From contig CAVSLJ010000001.1 in assembly GCA_963728875.1 (NCBI GenBank), positions 62,001 to 126,000 on the forward strand: 64,000 nt of DNA, in the 5' to 3' direction. The position numbers and the translations under genes are program-made. The stretch is from DASUPK01 sp963728875 (lineage in GTDB: Bacteria; Actinomycetota; Thermoleophilia; Solirubrobacterales; 70-9). Shown here piece after piece: positions 1 to 9,354 of the stretch (its first letter is position 1; every line of letters starts with the position of its first letter). The notes beneath the pieces are model-generated. The model had not been told where the DNA came from. It saw nothing but the letters and a program-made list of their open reading frames with translations, and made no database searches.

Positions 1-275
1 CGGACTCCGGCAAACGCAAGGGAGAACGACCCGGCTGGACCGGCGGGCGCTACTCATTCATGCGCCGCGTGCTCGCCAGCGACTTCGGCCGCGAGACATA
101 CCGAAAACGCCAGAAATCGATCGAGCCGGTATTCGGTCACACCAAACACAACCGCAAATTCACCAGCTTTCACCGAAGAGGCCGACTAGCGGTTCGGACC
201 GAGTGGCGATTAATCATGATGAGTCACAACGTCACCAAGCTCCACCGCCACCAGACAGCCACCCTGAGGGCCTGA
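1..275 (+). CDS. IS1182-type transposase, C-terminal part (runs off left edge)
   Basis: The frame is open from base 3, so this is the 3' end of a longer gene. The protein ends with an RKRQKSIEPVFGHTKHNR block and an FHRRGR segment. These match in order and spacing the LRKTTIEPVFGQIKYNRR and FMRRGR blocks of the transposase ending at base 14125, so both belong to the IS1182 group of DDE transposases. This stretch is the last part of the catalytic domain, containing the final acidic residue (the E of IEPVFG). An internal ATG at 60 is not a real start. Whether the upstream part is intact cannot be seen. Confidence 0.8.
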   Translation, partial: DSGKRKGERPGWTGGRYSFMRRVLASDFGRETYRKRQKSIEPVFGHTKHNRKFTSFHRRGRLAVRTEWRLIMMSHNVTKLHRHQTATLRA

Positions 276-287
276 AAAGGCCCTCAG
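264..287. repeat. 9-bp perfect hairpin over the transposase stop codon
   Basis: CTGAGGGCC, a six-base loop (TGAAAA) and GGCCCTCAG form a perfect inverted repeat. It starts in the last codons of the transposase and contains its stop codon in the loop. There is no T-run afterwards, so a classical intrinsic terminator is not supported. It may stop transcription leaving the element, or be part of the IS end. Confidence 0.5.
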
Positions 288-453
288 GCCCGCACCGCCC
301 GCTCCCCGGGCGCCTGGCACCAACGCCCCAGACAGCGCCGCTCCTCCCGCGCTGATCCTCGCGGCTTTGCGCGACAGCCACCGCGGAACTCGAGCAGATC
401 GAATCGCCGATGGCCGCGAAGCTGCCGCGAGCGGCGGCTCAGGCGGCAGGGCT

Positions 454-1797
454 TCATCGTCCGAGTAGGCGGCGGGTGATCGCGAGTGCGCCGATTCCGT
501 GGAGGAGGATTGAGAGCATCACGGCGAATGCGACGGTCCAGAACAGCTGTTTCTGGTCCTCGGCGGGCAGGACTCGTTGGCCGATCAGGAACGAGATGTA
601 GTAGAGCGAGGCGATTCCCTTGACGCCGAACCAGGCGAGGAAGATCCGCTCGCGGCGGCTCATTGTCGAGCGGGTGAGCAACAGCAGTACGCCCAGCGGG
701 CGGACGACAAGGATCAGGAAGGGGGCGATCAGCCAGCCGGCCAGGCCGGGGGCGCTGAAGGCGTCCCCGGTTACCAGTGTCCCGAGCAGCAAGATCACGC
801 CCAGCTCGGCGAAGTGCTTGGCGATCGTCGCGGCGCGGTGCAGGCGAACGTTGTACTCGTGCTCGACCTCGTAGCGGCGGAAGTAGACGCCGGCGACGAA
901 TACCGCGACCAGGCCATAGGCATCGAGCGTGTCGGCGAGGCCGTAGACCACGAGCACGGCGCCGATGACCAGAAACCCGTCGAACTCGGGCGCGAGCACG
1001 TGCCGGGGTTGCAGCCACTTGATGAAGGCGCCGAACGTGTAGCCGGCCAGTGCGCCCAGGCCGAAAGCGAGCGCGGTGCCGTAGAGAAGATCGGCGGCCG
1101 TCCACTCCGCGAGCCAGCTGCTCCCCCGGCGTTGCAGGATCAGCACCGCCAAGAGCACGAACGGCGACACCAGCCCGTCGTTCAGCGCCGCCTCGGCCGT
1201 GAGGTTAAAGCGAGCGTCGCTCTCCTCGCGCGAGTCGCCCGGCGGGCCGAGACCGACGGTGCCCGCCAGCACCGGGTCGGTGGGGGCGAGGACCGCGCCG
1301 AGCGCGACCGCCGCACCGAGCGACAGCCCCATCGCGCCGACGCCGTACAACGCGCCCGCCGCGATCGTCAACGGCAACACGAGGCCGAGCAGCCCAACAA
1401 CCGCCCGCCACTGTCGCCATCGCAGGGAGCGGTTGATCGTCAGGCCGCTGGCGAACAAGGCGACCACGAGCGCGAACTCGGTCAGATGCTCGATCAGGTG
1501 GGCGTCCGTGAACGGGTCGATCCACCGGATGCCGAGCGCGTGGATCACTCCTGCCGCAGCCAGGCCCAGCCCCAGGTACACCACGCTGGCCGAGAACCGA
1601 CTGTGCTCCTCGACCGTCAGCGCCCGAGCAGCCGCCAACAGCACAAACCCCAGAAACACGAGCAGCACCGCAAAGGCGCCACCCGGCTTGAAACCTGGGG
1701 CGAAGGCCAGCGGAAACATGGAGGGGACGACAGCAGGTGGCACGACGGCGCAGGTCCTACGCTTACCACGGCCGCCGAGCGACGCTTCCATCGGCAT
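454..1797 (-). CDS. CPA1-type cation:proton antiporter
   Basis: A 447-residue polytopic protein with about 11-12 hydrophobic segments. The segment AVLAPTDPVLA near residue 165 and the segment LTAEAALNDGLVSPF near residue 200 are the discontinuous-helix and acidic-site motifs of Na+/H+ (or K+/H+) exchangers of the NhaP/CPA1 family. These swap cytoplasmic sodium or potassium for protons at the plasma membrane. The first 26 residues are charged and not membrane-like, so the start may be the ATG at 1719 (MFPLAFAPGF). There is no C-terminal regulatory domain. The gene stands alone, transcribed toward the IS fragment. The ion cannot be told from sequence. Confidence 0.85.
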   Translation of the reverse strand: MPMEASLGGRGKRRTCAVVPPAVVPSMFPLAFAPGFKPGGAFAVLLVFLGFVLLAAARALTVEEHSRFSASVVYLGLGLAAAGVIHALGIRWIDPFTDAHLIEHLTEFALVVALFASGLTINRSLRWRQWRAVVGLLGLVLPLTIAAGALYGVGAMGLSLGAAVALGAVLAPTDPVLAGTVGLGPPGDSREESDARFNLTAEAALNDGLVSPFVLLAVLILQRRGSSWLAEWTAADLLYGTALAFGLGALAGYTFGAFIKWLQPRHVLAPEFDGFLVIGAVLVVYGLADTLDAYGLVAVFVAGVYFRRYEVEHEYNVRLHRAATIAKHFAELGVILLLGTLVTGDAFSAPGLAGWLIAPFLILVVRPLGVLLLLTRSTMSRRERIFLAWFGVKGIASLYYISFLIGQRVLPAEDQKQLFWTVAFAVMLSILLHGIGALAITRRLLGR

Positions 1798-1875
1798 GAA
1801 GCCACGCAGTCGATGGTCGCATCGGCGTAGGTTATTGAGGCCGCCGCGTGGTTAACGCGGCCGCCGGGGGAGGGT

Positions 1876-2303
1876 TCATCGCGTACCCCGCGTCACGGCG
1901 AAGCCGGGTGCCCTGTCCGCGCGTGCGGCGCCGCGTCCCGTACGCCTCAATCGAGATGGACCTGCTGTGCGTCTCGGTGCCGGGCCCTCGAAAATGTGCT
2001 CAACGTCGTCGACCACGCGACCGCCTCGATCGAGGAGGCGGAGTGGATCTTCACCTTTCTCCATTGCATCAGGCGGCGCTCTAGGACGAAGGTCCTGACG
2101 GAGTCAATGTCCTTCGCCTCGACGACCGCGAGCATGATGCGGTCCGGGCCGAAGATGCGCAGCGTGCCGGTCTCTGGGTCAAGCTGCTCGGCGAGTTGCG
2201 CGATTTGGTCGGCGCCCTGCTTCGGGATTGCCCGCGTCTGAGCATTGGAGGCCGGGCAGAGCTCGGGTGGATGTTTTCGGCGTACGATGAAGCGGTGAAG
2301 CAG
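1876..2303 (-). pseudogene. Small DUF3303-like protein, frameshifted, no ordinary start codon
   Basis: Reading the minus strand from about 2303 gives a coherent sequence with FIVRRKHPPELCP, then NAQTRAIPKQGADQIAQL, then LRIFGPDRIMLAVVEAKD, then VRTFVLERRLMQWRKVKI. This resembles small proteins with an N-terminal HPPExCP motif and a C-terminal alpha/beta half (DUF3303-like, from memory). The frame ends at 1947, but near 2020 the family-like text continues in another frame (VVDDVEHIFEGPAPR), so one base appears lost in a G run. The first plausible codon is a CTG at 2303 behind AGGGA; no ATG, GTG or TTG follows the upstream stop before the conserved part. It is either a decayed gene or a gene with sequence errors. 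Confidence 0.5.
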
Positions 2304-2369
2304 ATTCCCTGCCTATGTGGCCAGGTAGTCAGTGCGAGGACCACACGAGCTCTGGGAGAGCGCAAGCGT

Positions 2370-3092
2370 TCAGCCTGCTCGCTCTCGCTGTGCGAGGAGA
2401 TCGTCGCGGATGCGGCGGAGCTCTGCTCGGAGCGCGATCTGGTCGTGGCCGTAGAACGGTGACGTTCCATTGGTCAGGAGCCGCTCGGCGCGCGCGATTC
2501 CCTGCGCCGAGAGATCGTCGGTCTGGAGGGCAGACGCGACGGCGAGAAGCTCGTCGATGGCATCCGCGATCGTCTTCGGGTGATATAGCGCCATCGTTCC
2601 TCGCGTCTTCCACCGCGGACGCTCCGATACCTCCTCGACCGTCCGCATGAGGACGCGGGCGAGACTCTTTCGGGTGCGCTCCGACAGCAGCCGTTGGCGC
2701 TGATCCTGAATCGCCGCGATCGGAATGTTCTGATAGCCATTGAGAATCAGGTCGATCGCGTGGTCACGTTTGCATTGCCGGAACCCGACGGCGAGCAGAG
2801 CGTCAATCGACAGCACAAACCCCGCACCGAGGATCAGCATCCAGGCCCAGTCTTGCCTCTCGATGACAGCGACGGTCGCGCCTAGAAGAATAGTGGCGAC
2901 CACGAAACATTGGCGGTTGATGCTCTGGAGCAGATCTGACACCTGCACGAGGGGATGGTCCGAGCCCAGAAGGACTACTTCGAGCGCGTCGGATGCAGGG
3001 CGGGTACGCGAGACGAGCTGGAGCGTCCGCCTGATCGGCCCGCTTCTGGCTTTGGTGGGGCTGGTTGGTGGGGTGAAGCGGGTCGGTTTCAT
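2370..3092 (-). CDS. Hypothetical protein with two membrane segments
   Basis: A 240-residue protein I do not recognise. Two adjacent hydrophobic stretches (about residues 63-80 and 84-106) are followed by a largely helical, charged C-terminal half of about 130 residues. It is probably an inner-membrane hairpin with a cytoplasmic tail. The N-terminal 45 residues are basic and proline/threonine-rich, so the true start may lie further in. It sits 67 bases upstream of the decayed DUF3303-like gene on the same strand, suggesting one transcript. Codon third positions are less GC-biased than in neighbours, so acquired DNA is possible. Confidence 0.5.
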   Translation of the reverse strand: MKPTRFTPPTSPTKARSGPIRRTLQLVSRTRPASDALEVVLLGSDHPLVQVSDLLQSINRQCFVVATILLGATVAVIERQDWAWMLILGAGFVLSIDALLAVGFRQCKRDHAIDLILNGYQNIPIAAIQDQRQRLLSERTRKSLARVLMRTVEEVSERPRWKTRGTMALYHPKTIADAIDELLAVASALQTDDLSAQGIARAERLLTNGTSPFYGHDQIALRAELRRIRDDLLAQRERAG

Positions 3093-3183
3093 GCGCGACG
3101 CGTTAACTGCCGACCAGACTTCCCGACTCGCCTCTGAGGATCATACGAGCGCACGTCCCGGAGATGCAACCGGGGCGGACGGC

Positions 3184-4581
3184 TCATGCTGGGTCCCCGG
3201 CCTCGGCTTCGCGCTCGATCGCTTGGATCCCGCGCGGTCGACCCGCCCGCACCCATCGCCAGTACAGGAAACCGGCCACCAGCACGGTGCCGCCGATCGC
3301 GATAAGCGGGTAGCCGCGCGCGAGGTTGACGATCAACGTGAAGGCGACCGCGATCGCCCCGGCGATGTTCGTCGCGGTCAGGAGCTTCTTGTCCGCGCGG
3401 TGCGAGGAGCGGGCCATCGCAAGCAGGCCGGCGAGGAAGCTGACGAACACCGATACGGCATAGACCAGCACCAGCTCTTGTTCTTGGCCGCTCGCGACGA
3501 GGATGATGCCGGCGGAGATGATTGCGTAGAGCGCAACCGCGGCGACGGGTGTGGTGGCGGTTGGTTCGCGCGAAGCGCGGGGGTAGGAGTCCGTGCTCGC
3601 CGTTTGGTCCGGTACGCGCGAGCGCTTTCAGGAGGCCCGGGCCCGCTTGAAATGAGGAGCTCGCAGCGGCGAGCAGCAGCACACTGCTTGCGAGCTGGAA
3701 GAATGCGAAGAGGCCTCCCTTGCCCGCGGCGGTGTGGGCCAGATCGGCGATCTGCGTACTGTCGCTGCGGGGGATCCCGACGTGCAGGTGGACGGCGAGT
3801 GCCGTCAGCCCGATGGTCAGTCCTCCGACGATCCCGATCGTGAGCGCAAGCGTTCCTCGGCCAAATCGCGCTCGAGCGTCGTTTTCTAGTTGTCCGAGTT
3901 GGGCGATCGAGGTCGCGGGTGCCTCGGTGCCGGTCCCCAGTGCCATCGCCACCGGAAACGCGAGGATGACGGCGACCAGCGCGGGGCTTGCCGAACCGGT
4001 AATCGGGGCGAGGCCGTCGGGTGCGTGAGGAGAGATCCAGCCGAGCCCAAGGACGGCGACGGCCGCGATGATGAACGACCACGTCATCACCGCGAAGATC
4101 ATCCGGCCGCCGTGACCGAACCAGGTCAGTGCGGCCACGGCGGCCGTGAGCCCCAAGAGCAATCGGGATGCGCGCGGGCGCCAGCCCGGGCAGGTAGGCG
4201 ATGATCGCGCTCCCCGCGGCGGCGATCGAGATCGCGATCGTCAGCGCGAAGTCAACGACCAACGCCCCGATGGGCAGAAACGACCACTCTTCGCCGAATG
4301 CTCGGCCCGCTGCCTCCGGCGAGCCACCGCCCTCCGGGAACGCCCGCACCAGCTGCCAGTAGTTCAGCGTGACCAGGGCGATGATGCCGATCACGAATGC
4401 CCATGGTCGGCAGAAGCAGGCCGAGATGGCCGTGCAGCGCCCGTAGCGCGGCCTCGATCGCGTACGCGACCGACGACACGGGGTCCGCCATGACGGCAAA
4501 CGCGAACGCGAAGAACAGGAGCGCCCTTGTGCGCCGAGTGACTGCCCCGGCTGCGTGTCCCGCCGTGTCCCTTACTGCCAC
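3184..4581 (-). pseudogene. APC-family amino-acid permease broken by about three frameshifts
   Basis: A continuous permease sequence can be read by switching frame. A GTG start at 4581 (GGAGG four bases before) begins VRDTAGHAAG and continues through FAFAVMADPVSSVAYAIEAA. Near 4405 it moves to AFVIGIIALVTLNYWQL. Near 4165 it moves to LLGLTAAVAALTWFGHGGR. Near 3555 it moves to VALYAIISAGIILVASG and runs to the stop at 3184. The pieces together make about 460 residues and 12 hydrophobic segments, the normal size for amino acid-polyamine-organocation permeases. The substrate is unknown. Real decay and base-calling errors cannot be separated here. Confidence 0.7.
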
Positions 4582-5091
4582 GAAGCCTCCAGAGCGATCG
4601 ACGACCGATCGCCGACCAGACTTCCCGGCACACCTGCCGCACGTTAGCCGATCGACGAGCGGCGCGCCGCAGCGACGTCGCGGATCGTCAGGCTGGCCAA
4701 ATACCTGCTTCGGGTCCCGGACGCGCATCAAGGCATCAAGGAGCGGCTGCCCCGCTCCGCGCGGATCTCGGGGACGTCGCGGCTCGGATGACGCCGAAAG
4801 CGACGGCCTCGACGGCTGAGGCGCCCTTCCCGCGCTAAGGAGGGCGCGTGCCCGCAGAGGGGCAGAATGTCCGAGGCCTCGCAAGAGCAGGTCTGCCCGA
4901 TGCGCGGCTTCGACGGATCAGCGGTTCTCATCGGTGTGCGATCGGGAACGATCAACGAAACCGCAGAACGACCTCGGTCCGGAGCGTTGACGGCACCGCA
5001 GACCGGCCGGCACGGACATCACCCCCAAGGCCGCCAAGCTCCGAGCAGTCCCAGAAGCTGGGCACCCGCGATGCACGCGAGCACCCAAGGA
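4582..5091. other. Gene-free stretch
   Basis: About 510 bases between the broken permease and the dehydrogenase. Several overlapping frames are open because of GC content, but none shows family-like sequence or a convincing ribosome-binding site. The right part should hold the transcript end of the aco operon; I see no clear terminator hairpin. Confidence 0.4.
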
Positions 5092-6156
5092 TCATGATGC
5101 GGAAGGCTGGACGAGGATCTTGACGTTTTCCTCCTTGTTGTTGATCAGCTCGTCGAAGCCGTCCTTGACGATGTCGTCAAGGGCGATCCGTCCGGTGATG
5201 AACTGGAACGGGTCGACCTTTCCGCTCGCGATCATCTCGATCGTGGCGGGATGGTCGTTCGCATAGGCGAGGCTTCCCAGCACGTTGACCTCGTGGAACA
5301 CGAGGTCGTTCATGGCCACCGATGCCTCGTGGCCCCAGATCGCGACGTTCACGCACGTCCCGCCGGCGCGGGTCGACAGTATGGCCGACTTCAGGACGGC
5401 GTCGATCCCGGCGCACTCGAACGAGACGTCGGCGCCGCGTCCCTTGGTGAGCTCGCGCACCTCACTGACCACGTCGGAGGTCGTCGGGTCGATCACGTGA
5501 TTGGCTCCGGCGATCGGTGCCTTTTGCTTGCGCACGGCGGCCGGCTCCACGACGATGATCTGCTCCACCCCGGCAGCACGCAGAGCCGCCGTCGTTACGA
5601 GTCCGATCGGGCCCGCTCCGAAGACCAGGGCTGAGTGGTTGGGCTGGGCGCCGGACAGCCTGACCGCATGGTAGGCGACCGCCAAGGGCTCTACCAGGGC
5701 GCCGAGGTCGGTGCCGAGGTCGCCGAGCGGGTGGATCCAACGACGCTCCGCGACGACTAGCTGCGAGAACCCTCCTCCGAAGCCCGACAGGCCGACGAAA
5801 CCGAGAGACTCACAGACGTTGTACTTGCCCTGCGCACAGGCGTCGCAATGCCCGCAGATGATGTACGGCTCGACGACGACGCGGTCACCGACGTGGAGGT
5901 CATCGACACCGTCACCCAGCTCGTGGACTACGCCGGCGAATTCGTGACCGAGCGTGATCGGCAGCGTCTCACCGGTGAGGGGGTGCGGAGCGTCTGCAGG
6001 CGGAACGAAGATCGGCCCCTCGAGGTACTCGTGCAGGTCGGTGCCGCAGATGCCGCACCACTCGACCTCGACCATGACCGTCCCCGGACGCGTCCGCGGC
6101 TCCGGCACGTCGTCGATGCGGATGTCGCCAGGACCGTAGTAACGGGCAGCTTTCAT
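5092..6156 (-). CDS. Zinc-dependent 2,3-butanediol/alcohol dehydrogenase
   Basis: A 354-residue medium-chain dehydrogenase. Catalytic-zinc residues are in WCGICGTDLHEY and GHEFAGVV. The four-cysteine structural zinc lobe is CGHCDACAQGKYNVC. The Rossmann motif GAGPIGL lies near residue 182. The closest resemblance is to (R,R)-butanediol dehydrogenase, which interconverts 2,3-butanediol and acetoin using NAD(H). Its start overlaps the acoC stop by four bases, making it the last gene of the acetoin operon. That fits feeding butanediol into acetoin cleavage. Exact stereospecificity is inferred from context only. Confidence 0.85.
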   Translation of the reverse strand: MKAARYYGPGDIRIDDVPEPRTRPGTVMVEVEWCGICGTDLHEYLEGPIFVPPADAPHPLTGETLPITLGHEFAGVVHELGDGVDDLHVGDRVVVEPYIICGHCDACAQGKYNVCESLGFVGLSGFGGGFSQLVVAERRWIHPLGDLGTDLGALVEPLAVAYHAVRLSGAQPNHSALVFGAGPIGLVTTAALRAAGVEQIIVVEPAAVRKQKAPIAGANHVIDPTTSDVVSEVRELTKGRGADVSFECAGIDAVLKSAILSTRAGGTCVNVAIWGHEASVAMNDLVFHEVNVLGSLAYANDHPATIEMIASGKVDPFQFITGRIALDDIVKDGFDELINNKEENVKILVQPSAS

Positions 6157-7283
6157 GAGGAAATCTCCTTGGATTCGAGTGTGAGGTGCATCAGTCGATT
6201 GACGTCCCCGGGCGCTTCCATATGGGGCGAGTGGCCGCTGCCGTCCAGCACGTGCACGTCCGCGCTCTCGGGCACCCGACGAGCGTGCTCGGCGGGGATG
6301 ATCCGGTCCTCCGCCCCCCAGACGATCAGGAGCGGGATCTGGAGCTCGGCGAGGCGGTCGTCGATGAGCACGTGCTGTTGCCCGCCTCCGAAGATCTGAT
6401 CGGCGATCGAGCGCAGAGCCGTGTCGACGCCGTCGATGCGTTTGTACTTGAGCACATCGTCGACTAGCTGGCGGGTGACCTGACTGCTGTCGGCGAACAG
6501 CAGCTCGAGCGCGGGCTTGAGCTCGCGCCGGCTGCCGGCCGAGATGAACCGCTCGAGGTACTCGCCGTTGATCTCCTCGCCGAGGCCGGCGCTCGCGATG
6601 AGCGTCAGCGACCGCGCGCGGCCGGGGCTGCGTAATGCGAGGCTGGTGGCCAGGAGGCCGCCGAGCGAGTGGCCGACGAGGTGCACGCGCTCGAGCTCCA
6701 GCGCGTCGAGGAACTGCTGTGCCGCATCGACCAGGAACTCGAGATCGCCCGCGCCGACGTCCTTCGAGGAGCCGCCGTGGCCGGGCAACTCGAGCGCGTA
6801 GACGACGTGGTCGGCCGCCAGGGCGGGAGCAACGAACAGCCAGTTGTTGAGATCGCCGCCGAAGCCGTGGACTAGCACGACAGGCTCGCCGGCGTCCCCT
6901 TGTCGTAGGTAGCGCAGCGTTCCTGCGGGCACCCGCACGGTCTCAGGTGCGGGACCGGCGTCCTCCTCTGACTCCCCGGGCACGAACGAGGCCTGGAACT
7001 CCGCCACGAAGGCATCGATATCCGCGTCCGCCACGTCGGCTTCGGCGACCACGGCGAGGAGGCCGCCGACGGGGATCAGGTCACCCGGCGCGGCAACGCG
7101 CCGGCGCAAAACGCCGGCGACCGGGCTCTCCACGGCGCCGTTGAGCTTGTCGGTCTCGACCTCGGCCACCTCGTCGCCCACGGCGACGTCGGTCCCTTCG
7201 TCGACGAGCCACTCGAGCAGGCGGCCTTCGGTCATCGACAAGCCCCATTTGGGCATCCCGAGCTTTTGGATCTCGCCGCTCAT
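6153..7283 (-). CDS. acoC: Acetoin dehydrogenase E2: lipoyl domain fused to alpha/beta hydrolase
   Basis: Residues 1-78 form a biotinyl/lipoyl domain whose modified lysine is K46 in VETDKLNG. A linker follows, and from about residue 115 an alpha/beta-hydrolase fold with LVHGFGG, the nucleophile elbow GHSLGG (S206) and a late GSGHSPH histidine. This two-domain layout and the 376-residue length are typical of AcoC, which takes the acetyl group produced by E1 from acetoin and passes it to CoA. There is no peripheral E1/E3-binding domain. The start overlaps acoB by four bases (ATGA). No E3 dihydrolipoamide dehydrogenase is encoded in the operon, so it must come from elsewhere. Confidence 0.9.
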   Translation of the reverse strand: MSGEIQKLGMPKWGLSMTEGRLLEWLVDEGTDVAVGDEVAEVETDKLNGAVESPVAGVLRRRVAAPGDLIPVGGLLAVVAEADVADADIDAFVAEFQASFVPGESEEDAGPAPETVRVPAGTLRYLRQGDAGEPVVLVHGFGGDLNNWLFVAPALAADHVVYALELPGHGGSSKDVGAGDLEFLVDAAQQFLDALELERVHLVGHSLGGLLATSLALRSPGRARSLTLIASAGLGEEINGEYLERFISAGSRRELKPALELLFADSSQVTRQLVDDVLKYKRIDGVDTALRSIADQIFGGGQQHVLIDDRLAELQIPLLIVWGAEDRIIPAEHARRVPESADVHVLDGSGHSPHMEAPGDVNRLMHLTLESKEISS

Positions 7284-8305
7284 GCCGGCGTCGCGTGCGC
7301 CGCGCCTGAAACCTCACGCACCGCGGCTGCGATCTGATCGGGGCTCGGCACGTAGGCGTCCTCGAGTACGGGGCTGAACGGCACCGGCGAGTGGGGCGGG
7401 GTCACCATCCGCGGCGCGGCCTTGAGGTCCCCGAACGCCGCCTGCGCCACCTGCGCGACGATGTCGGCCGCGAAGCCGCAGCGCGGATTCGCCTCGTCGA
7501 CGACGACCAGGTGACCGGTGCTCGCGACGCTCTCGAGGATCGAATCGAGGTCGAGTGGCGACGTCGTGCGCGGATCGATGATCTCGCATGAAATGCCTTC
7601 GCCGTCGAGCTCGGCGGCCGCCTGCTGCGCGAGCAGCGCCATCCGACCGAGCGCGACGATCGTCACGTCGTCGCCCTCGCGGACGAAGTTGGCCTCGCCG
7701 AACGGAATCGTGTACTGCTCCTCGGGCACCTCGCCCTCGGTTCCGTACAGGACCTTGTGCTCGAGGAAGATCACCGGGTCGTCGTCGCGGATCGCCTGGA
7801 TGAGCAGGCCCTTGGCGTCATAAGGCGTCGACGGCGCGACGACCTTGAGTCCCGGGATGTGAGTGAAGATCGGGTGCAGCGCCTGCGAGTGCTGCGACGC
7901 GGCCCGGATCCCCGCTCCCCACATCGTCCGGATCACGATCGGCGTCCTCGCGTTGCCGCCGAACATGTAGCGGAACTTCGCGGCCTGGTTGAAGATCTGG
8001 TCGAAGCAGACGCCCAGGAAGTCCACGAACATCAGCTCCGCCACCGGCCGAAGCCCCGCGGCGGCGGCACCGGCCGCCGCGCCGATGTAGGCCGATTCGC
8101 TGATCGGCGTGTCCAGGACCCGATCCGGGAACCTAGGGTACAGGCCCTTGGTCACGCCGAGCACTCCGCCCCACGCGTCCTCCTCCCCGGGTGAGCCCAT
8201 GCCGCCGGACACATCCTCGCCGAACAGCACGACCGTCGGATCACGCTCCATCTCCTGGGCGAGCGCTTCGTTGATCGCCTGCTGGTAGGTGATCGTTCGA
8301 GCCAT
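7280..8305 (-). CDS. acoB: Acetoin dehydrogenase E1 beta subunit
   Basis: A 341-residue transketolase-like pyrimidine-binding subunit. The N-terminus TITYQQAINEALAQEM and the segment VLFGEDVSGG are characteristic of E1-beta subunits of 2-oxo acid and acetoin dehydrogenases. Motifs DTPISESAYIGAAAGAA and LEHKVLYG follow in the right order, with the C-terminal transketolase domain after about residue 200. With AcoA it forms the thiamine-diphosphate heterotetramer that cleaves acetoin to acetaldehyde and an enzyme-bound acetyl unit. It starts 14 bases after acoA. Confidence 0.9.
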   Translation of the reverse strand: MARTITYQQAINEALAQEMERDPTVVLFGEDVSGGMGSPGEEDAWGGVLGVTKGLYPRFPDRVLDTPISESAYIGAAAGAAAAGLRPVAELMFVDFLGVCFDQIFNQAAKFRYMFGGNARTPIVIRTMWGAGIRAASQHSQALHPIFTHIPGLKVVAPSTPYDAKGLLIQAIRDDDPVIFLEHKVLYGTEGEVPEEQYTIPFGEANFVREGDDVTIVALGRMALLAQQAAAELDGEGISCEIIDPRTTSPLDLDSILESVASTGHLVVVDEANPRCGFAADIVAQVAQAAFGDLKAAPRMVTPPHSPVPFSPVLEDAYVPSPDQIAAAVREVSGAAHATPA

Positions 8306-8319
8306 CTCGTTCTCCTCAC

Positions 8320-9315
8320 TCAGTAGCTCACGTAGACATCTGTGCCGACATCGGAGGGGTCTGGTTCGGGAGCCGCCTTCGCCTCGGCGACCGCCTCGTC
8401 GATCAGCGCGCGTGTCTGCTCGTCGATCGCCTCCAGCTCCCCCGGGTCGATTGCGCCGGCGCTGGTGGCGCGACCGGCGAAGGCCAGCAGGCAGTCACGG
8501 GTGCGGCGCAGCTCTTCGACCTCGCCCGGGGCGCGGTAGGTCTGCTGGTCTCCCTCGAAATGACCGAAGTAGCGCGACGCCTTGCACTCGATCAGCGTCG
8601 CTCCACCGCCGGCCCGCGCGCGGGCGATCGCCTCGCTCGCCGCCTCGCGGACCGCGAAGAAGTCGAAGCCGTCGACGCTGATGCCCGGCAGACCGCAGCC
8701 CTCTGCACGCTTGATCAGGTCTACGCCCGCCTGGTGGAAGTTGGGCGACGTGGATTCCGCGTAGCCGTTGTTCTCGATCACGAACACGACCGGTAGATGC
8801 CACGCCGCCGCCAGGTTCAGGCTCTCCAGGAACGTCCCCTGATTCGAGCCGCCGTCGCCTGTGAACGACACCGCGACCTGATCGCTCTGCCTGACGCGAG
8901 CGGTCAGTCCGACGCCACACGCCAGCGGGGGGCCGCCGCCGACGATGCCGTTGGCGCCGAGCATGCCCCGAGACAAATCGGCGATGTGCATGCTGCCACC
9001 CTTGCCGTGGCACAGGCCCGTCTTCTTTCCGTAGATCTCGGCCATCATCCCCTTGACATCACAGCCCTTAGCGATCGCGTGGCCGTGTCCGCGGTGAGTG
9101 CTCGCGACGTAGTCGTCATCGCGAAGCAGCAGACAGACGCCGGCGGCGATCGCCTCCTCTCCCGCGTAAAGATGCACGAACCCGGGGATCTCGCCGGTGG
9201 CGAACTCCAGGTGCACTCGCTCTTCGAACTCGCGGATCGTCCGCATCACGCGGTACGCGTCGAGCAGCTCGGCCCGGCTGAGCTGCCGGTCGGCGGGGGG
9301 TGCCACTGTGGACAT
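8320..9315 (-). CDS. acoA: Acetoin dehydrogenase E1 alpha subunit
   Basis: A 331-residue E1-alpha protein. The thiamine-diphosphate motif starts with GDGGSNQGTF near residue 147 and ends with IENN about 27 residues later. GFVHLYAGEEA, near residue 49, and the HRGHGH segment are also conserved in this family. Its partners are acoB and acoC just downstream. The aco context and the AcoC-type E2 favour acetoin over pyruvate or branched-chain oxo acids as substrate. The ATG is preceded by an AGGAGT-like sequence. Confidence 0.9.
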   Translation of the reverse strand: MSTVAPPADRQLSRAELLDAYRVMRTIREFEERVHLEFATGEIPGFVHLYAGEEAIAAGVCLLLRDDDYVASTHRGHGHAIAKGCDVKGMMAEIYGKKTGLCHGKGGSMHIADLSRGMLGANGIVGGGPPLACGVGLTARVRQSDQVAVSFTGDGGSNQGTFLESLNLAAAWHLPVVFVIENNGYAESTSPNFHQAGVDLIKRAEGCGLPGISVDGFDFFAVREAASEAIARARAGGGATLIECKASRYFGHFEGDQQTYRAPGEVEELRRTRDCLLAFAGRATSAGAIDPGELEAIDEQTRALIDEAVAEAKAAPEPDPSDVGTDVYVSY

Positions 9316-9354
9316 CAGCTCTTACTCCTGTCGCGTCGCTGGACGCAGCTAAAC

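Noticed and set aside
284..1105. Long arginine-rich frame on the minus strand inside the antiporter gene
   Set aside because: It is the shadow frame of the antiporter; composition is typical of out-of-phase GC-rich DNA.
577..1830. 417-codon plus-strand frame opposite the antiporter
   Set aside because: Antisense shadow with no domain-like sequence; similar glutamate/arginine-rich frames lie opposite most real genes here.
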